Translations under genes and position numbers: made by a program
Shown: positions 23,359 through 24,249 of the stretch, in pieces
Layout of the letters: each line of letters opens with the position of its first letter
Numbering within the stretch: the stretch's first letter is position 1
Notes under the pieces: generated by a model
The model's database searches: none
What the model was told of the DNA's origin: nothing
The model's input: only the letters and a program-made list of their open reading frames with translations
Assembly (NCBI GenBank): GCA_009801015.1
Contig: VHZZ01011877.1
Span: forward strand, 21,924 to 46,172
From: Silene noctiflora
Lineage: Eukaryota > Streptophyta > Magnoliopsida > Caryophyllales > Caryophyllaceae
Length of the DNA: 24,249 nucleotides
Direction: 5' to 3'

Positions 23359-24249
23359 TGATAAGTCCATTTTATATATGATTTTACCCCCTATTTTAGC
23401 TCGGTGTTACATGCTTATTGCACTTTTACTAGTGTTTATTTGAGCTAATCTCGTGTTCTAGTTGTTTTGCATGCGTTTAACGTATTTTGTAAGAAATATA
23501 GCTTTTGTTAGCTAATTCCCGTCAAAAAGAGCAAATATCGAGATCACGAAGCTAAGTGGAAATTGGATTGGATCATGCATTGTCATACAAGCTCAAGTGA
23601 TGGAAGAAATGATCAAATGCTAAAGAAATGTCCCAACTAATCATGCAAGGCAAAATGTAAACCAATGAGAAGTGTAGCCCATAGTGAAGTCCAAGCAACT
23701 CATGTGGAAAATGCATCATGGGATTCCTCAAAGATTCCACAAACAAAGCATTTACCCGGGTGATTAAAGACGCTTCAAATGCTAACATTGGATTCCATGA
23801 CCATTAATCATGGCCATTAAAGCCATTAAACCGGATTAGTGCGACCCCGATCGGGGTGGCCTATCCCCGATCGGGGTTGGGTGGATTTATGCACTTTGGA
23901 TTCCTTTGGGTTGATTACGTTTTAGATCTTAAACTACTGTAAAAGGAGGCCTTAAGCCCCGACCTTAGGATCATTCTACACTTAACACTTCACACACATC
24001 AAAACATCCTACACTTAGCATTTTTCATTTTATTTATTTATGTAATTTTCTCTATTATTTCCCTTATAATTCTTAAGCATTACTTTACATTTGTAATCAC
24101 ACAATCTTTTGGTTCTAAGTTAATACAAGTTCTAAGTTCTTATATTGTTCTTCTTTCCTCATTGCAATTTCATTTCGGTAATCTATTTCCTTTCTAGTTT
24201 TAATATTATTGTTCTTTAGTTAGTTTGTTTTAGCTTTTACATTTTCATA
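23359..24249 (+). mobile_element. Start of a second, unrelated LTR (runs off the window)
   Basis: Begins TGATAAGTCCATTTTATATA, an LTR start I recall from plant Gypsy (Athila/Tat-like) elements. An AT-rich body follows, with two CCCCGATCGGGG palindromes near 23845-23876 and a C/A-rich segment (23960-24010) that may mark the transcribed R region. There is no coding frame. It continues beyond 24249, so neither its length nor its family can be confirmed. Confidence 0.5.
23845..23876. repeat. Two CCCCGATCGGGG palindromes, 20 bp apart
   Basis: Perfect 12-bp palindromes at 23845-23856 and 23865-23876, each followed by GGGT/GGTT-like sequence. Same length and centre-to-centre spacing as the motifs in cluster B, but a different sequence. 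Confidence 0.93.

Noticed and set aside
23540..23560. GCTAAG at 23551 as the far target duplication of the LTR starting at 21867
   Set aside because: It is not preceded by a CA terminus and lies inside a different LTR, so the match to 21861-21866 is probably chance.
1..24249. Pol II or Pol III largest subunit, or a bacterial rpoC
   Set aside because: Twenty spliceosomal exons exclude a bacterial gene. There is no heptad C-terminal domain, and the [17 protein letters not shown] and acidic jaw segments follow Pol I NRPA1 throughout.

Overview
The window is nuclear plant DNA, most probably from a eudicot. It is AT-rich, its coding sequence is split by many spliceosomal introns, and it is full of typical angiosperm repeats: Stowaway-type MITEs with CTCCCTCC ends, a Mutator-like MITE, a SINE-like fragment and Ty3/Gypsy-type LTR pieces. 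The order cannot be fixed from sequence alone.

Positions 281-19781 (+) hold one apparently complete, intact gene for the largest subunit of RNA polymerase I (NRPA1, the plant counterpart of yeast A190). I placed 20 coding exons by joining reading frames at splice sites and by recalled similarity to the Arabidopsis protein. Every junction keeps frame. The coding sequence totals 5049 nt and predicts 1682 residues plus a TAG stop, close to my recollection of about 1670 for Arabidopsis. Catalytic and structural landmarks are present: the clamp zinc site, the NADFDGDE metal-A loop, the funnel SGAKG motif, the bridge helix, the trigger loop (LNTFHHAG), an acidic jaw insertion and the conserved C-terminal module. 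This subunit forms half of the Pol I active centre and transcribes 45S rRNA precursor genes in the nucleolus.

Region by region: 1-280 is upstream or 5' UTR intron sequence. 281-1436 holds exons 1-4 (clamp). 1437-9142 holds three large introns (4-6) with exons 5 and 6 isolated between them; these introns carry a Stowaway MITE, a foldback element, a Mutator-like MITE with 10-bp target duplications, a SINE-like fragment and nested repeats. 9143-13248 holds exons 7-13 (switch region, active site, pore), with a 2-kb intron 7 holding another Stowaway. 14295-19781 holds exons 14-20 (funnel, bridge helix, trigger loop, jaw, C-terminus). Intron 12 is GC-AG, intron 16 is largely microsatellite, and exon 19 has an expanded GAA tract coding 27 consecutive glutamates.

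Positions 19782 to about 20264 are the 3' UTR and spacer. From about 20265 to the window end there are only LTR-retrotransposon remains: a minus-strand element (gag pseudogene, leader, primer-binding site, LTR 3' end) directly abutting a plus-strand LTR (21867 to about 23358), followed by the start of a different LTR (23359 to the end). All three carry 12-bp palindromes, with neighbouring copies often about 20-21 bp apart. This phased-palindrome pattern is the most unexplained signal in the window. I found no RNA gene, CRISPR array or second protein-coding host gene.
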